A stretch of DNA of 6,369 nt from an uncultured Rhodocyclaceae bacterium. GTDB taxonomy: Bacteria; Pseudomonadota; Gammaproteobacteria; Burkholderiales; Rhodocyclaceae. The stretch lies in assembly GCA_937892345.1 (NCBI GenBank), contig CALAGF010000264.1, forward strand, positions 1-6,369, written 5' to 3'. This document shows positions 6,201 through 6,369 of this stretch, in pieces; within the stretch, counting starts at the first letter, position 1, and the number at the start of each line of letters is the position of its first letter. Position numbers and translations under genes: made by a program. Under the pieces are notes generated by a model, which did not search any database, was not told the DNA's origin, and worked only from the letters and a program-made list of their open reading frames with translations.

Positions 6201-6369
6201 CATGGCTATATCCAGGACATTACCGAGCAAAAACACCAGGCCATGGAGCTGGAAGAGGCGCAGCGCATGCTCCAGCACCTCCTGCACGCCATGCCGGTGG
6301 CGCTGTGCATGGTGGATGAATCACGCCATATTTACTTTCGCAACCAGCGCTTTTTGGATTACTTTGGCT
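3288..6369 (+). CDS. ttrA: Tetrathionate reductase catalytic subunit TtrA, C-terminus replaced by a PAS sequence; open at right edge
   Basis: The frame runs 1027 codons without a stop. Residues 1-922 are TtrA, the molybdopterin catalytic subunit of the DMSO reductase superfamily that reduces tetrathionate to thiosulfate in the periplasm. The twin-arginine signal SKRRQVL is at 4-10. C73, C76, C80 and C138 bind the proximal [4Fe-4S] cluster, and C254 in the GSYCGGSYRSGSG motif is the expected Mo ligand. Other TtrA-like blocks are HGGMMSG near 508 and the QWPLQLVSYKS start of the C-terminal cofactor domain at 883-893. As I recall the Salmonella protein (about 1020 residues), similarity is collinear to NPVLIHPDDA at 913-922. 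There the expected continuation (DGDRV-type strand, GYGH segment, roughly 100 residues) is missing, and a PAS sequence follows in frame. TtrA as written would lack part of its pterin-binding domain. The start is supported by GAGGAG at 3275-3280. A related substrate such as another oxyanion cannot be excluded. Confidence 0.85.
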   Translation, partial: MKISKRRQVLALGGLAAFAAGYSETAGRMFGKLLGHDAPKHKTAGEAPAPEFRVDREGKLEINTAQQVSYTTCLGCTTMCGVRVRIDRASGKVLRVSGNPYSPLSTDPHLPMKASVRESFIAISALNGKGLDGRSTACGRGNAVAQQIDSPYRVLTPLKRVGPRNSGQWEPISFEQLVKEVVAGGNLFGEGKVEGLGTLRDLKTPIDGSQPALGPRVNQVAVLSSVNDGRENFARRFFQQSYGTLNFIGHGSYCGGSYRSGSGALFGDMKAMPHCKPDFANAEFVLFVGTAPGQAGNPFKRQGTLVAKARTEGKLSYVVVDPVLTHADNRASGDRGRWLPIKPGTDGALAMAIIRWLFENERIDSHFLSFPNAALAKQNGEPSFSNASHLVVVEPKHPREQRMLRASDLGIDMPEEARYKETDAFVCLDQSGKPVFHDQASGPVQLFVDTVLTVGGKEVRVKSSLQLLKEEAMRLDLPAYAEACGIPAETLAGLAKELASHGKKASVIAHGGMMSGSGFYNAYALLSINALLGNINWKGGFVANGGGFKDNGDGPRYNLDNFAGMVKPAGTPLGRNVPYEKTAEFAARKAENKPYPASAPWFPNAPGLTTELLPGGLNGYPYALKALILWSSNPLYGIAGLHNKIAKDLVDPKKIGLIVSVDPFINESNAFADYIVPDSLMYESWGWVAAWNGVPTKAMSARWPVIEPQAAKTPKGHAIGMETFFIALAKAMQLPGFGENAISDPEGNAYPLNTPEDWYLRGGANIAWLGKEPVANATDEDMILSGVERLRPLLERTLKPEEVAKVAFLLSRGGRYQPGKDAYDEEDPRWMRNPMKAMAHLWNENLGASKNSLSGKRNIGCASWHEPAFADGTPMRKHYPIEQWPLQLVSYKSALQNPYSIGATRLLGLHPENPVLIHPDDALRVAKTIVESAQQLTLWRQEYRVCLPERGERWVSGVARPQPLESGAVLWHGYIQDITEQKHQAMELEEAQRMLQHLLHAMPVALCMVDESRHIYFRNQRFLDYFG
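6042..6369 (+). other. PAS/PAC sensor-domain coding segment joined in frame to ttrA (partial)
   Basis: From about codon 919 the frame reads as the second half of a PAS_3-type domain. HPDDALRV opens it, then WRQEYRV at 939-945, RWVSG at 953-957, and WHGYIQDITEQK at 971-982, which is the classic end of a PAC motif. A linker helix follows, and from about residue 995 a second PAS begins (LLHAMPVALCMVDE, then YFRNQRF) and runs off the edge. Such PAS pairs belong to cytoplasmic or membrane-bound sensor kinases, GGDEF/EAL proteins or chemoreceptors, not to exported molybdoenzymes. The 5' half of the first PAS is absent, so both partners are truncated at the join. The segment has no start codon with a ribosome binding site of its own. 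I read it as part of another gene brought here by misassembly or recombination. Confidence 0.75.

Noticed and set aside
5847..6287. Minus-strand open frame of 146 codons crossing the TtrA-PAS join
   Set aside because: I considered it as a possible real gene spanning the join. It has no recognisable motif, and the plus-strand reading on both sides matches known families.
6243..6369. ATG at 6243 as the start of a separate PAS protein
   Set aside because: No Shine-Dalgarno precedes it. The PAC motif that belongs to the same PAS protein lies upstream of it in the same frame, so it is an internal Met.

Overview
The window looks like a fragment of a Gram-negative, respiratory proteobacterial genome. 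A betaproteobacterium of the Rhodocyclales type (Dechloromonas/Azonexus-like) is my best guess, from the roughly 60% GC coding style, the Tat-exported respiratory oxidoreductase and the style of the PAS domain at the right end. This placement is an inference and was not tested by any search.

Left part (1-1362): a tight, same-strand catabolic-looking cluster. It holds the last 26 codons of a short-chain dehydrogenase/reductase (SDR), a 146-residue protein made of two fused 4-oxalocrotonate-tautomerase-like domains, and a complete classical SDR whose start overlaps the tautomerase stop. The substrates cannot be read from the sequence.

Middle (1363-1477): a 115-base AT-richer gap. It should carry the promoter of the next operon. 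Its 3' end holds a perfect 6-bp inverted repeat whose right arm overlaps the Shine-Dalgarno of the next gene.

Right part (1478-6369): a ttrBCA operon for a tetrathionate-reductase-type complex, in the same gene order as the Salmonella ttrBCA operon. TtrB is a Tat-exported ferredoxin with sixteen Cys for four [4Fe-4S] clusters. TtrC is an NrfD-type membrane quinol dehydrogenase with about nine membrane segments. TtrA is the Tat-exported molybdopterin catalytic subunit. Together they would pass electrons from the quinol pool through TtrC and TtrB to TtrA, which reduces tetrathionate or a related acceptor in the periplasm. No ttrSR two-component regulators are visible.

The most striking observation is at the right end. 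The TtrA reading frame continues in frame, without a stop, into a sequence that is plainly a PAS sensor domain (residues about 923-1027). The switch falls inside the C-terminal molybdopterin-binding domain, at a short motif (HPDDA) that both families can share. About 100 expected TtrA C-terminal residues are missing. This is either a contig or assembly chimera at the contig end, which I think most likely, or a real recombination that would have destroyed TtrA. A functional fusion is the least likely reading.
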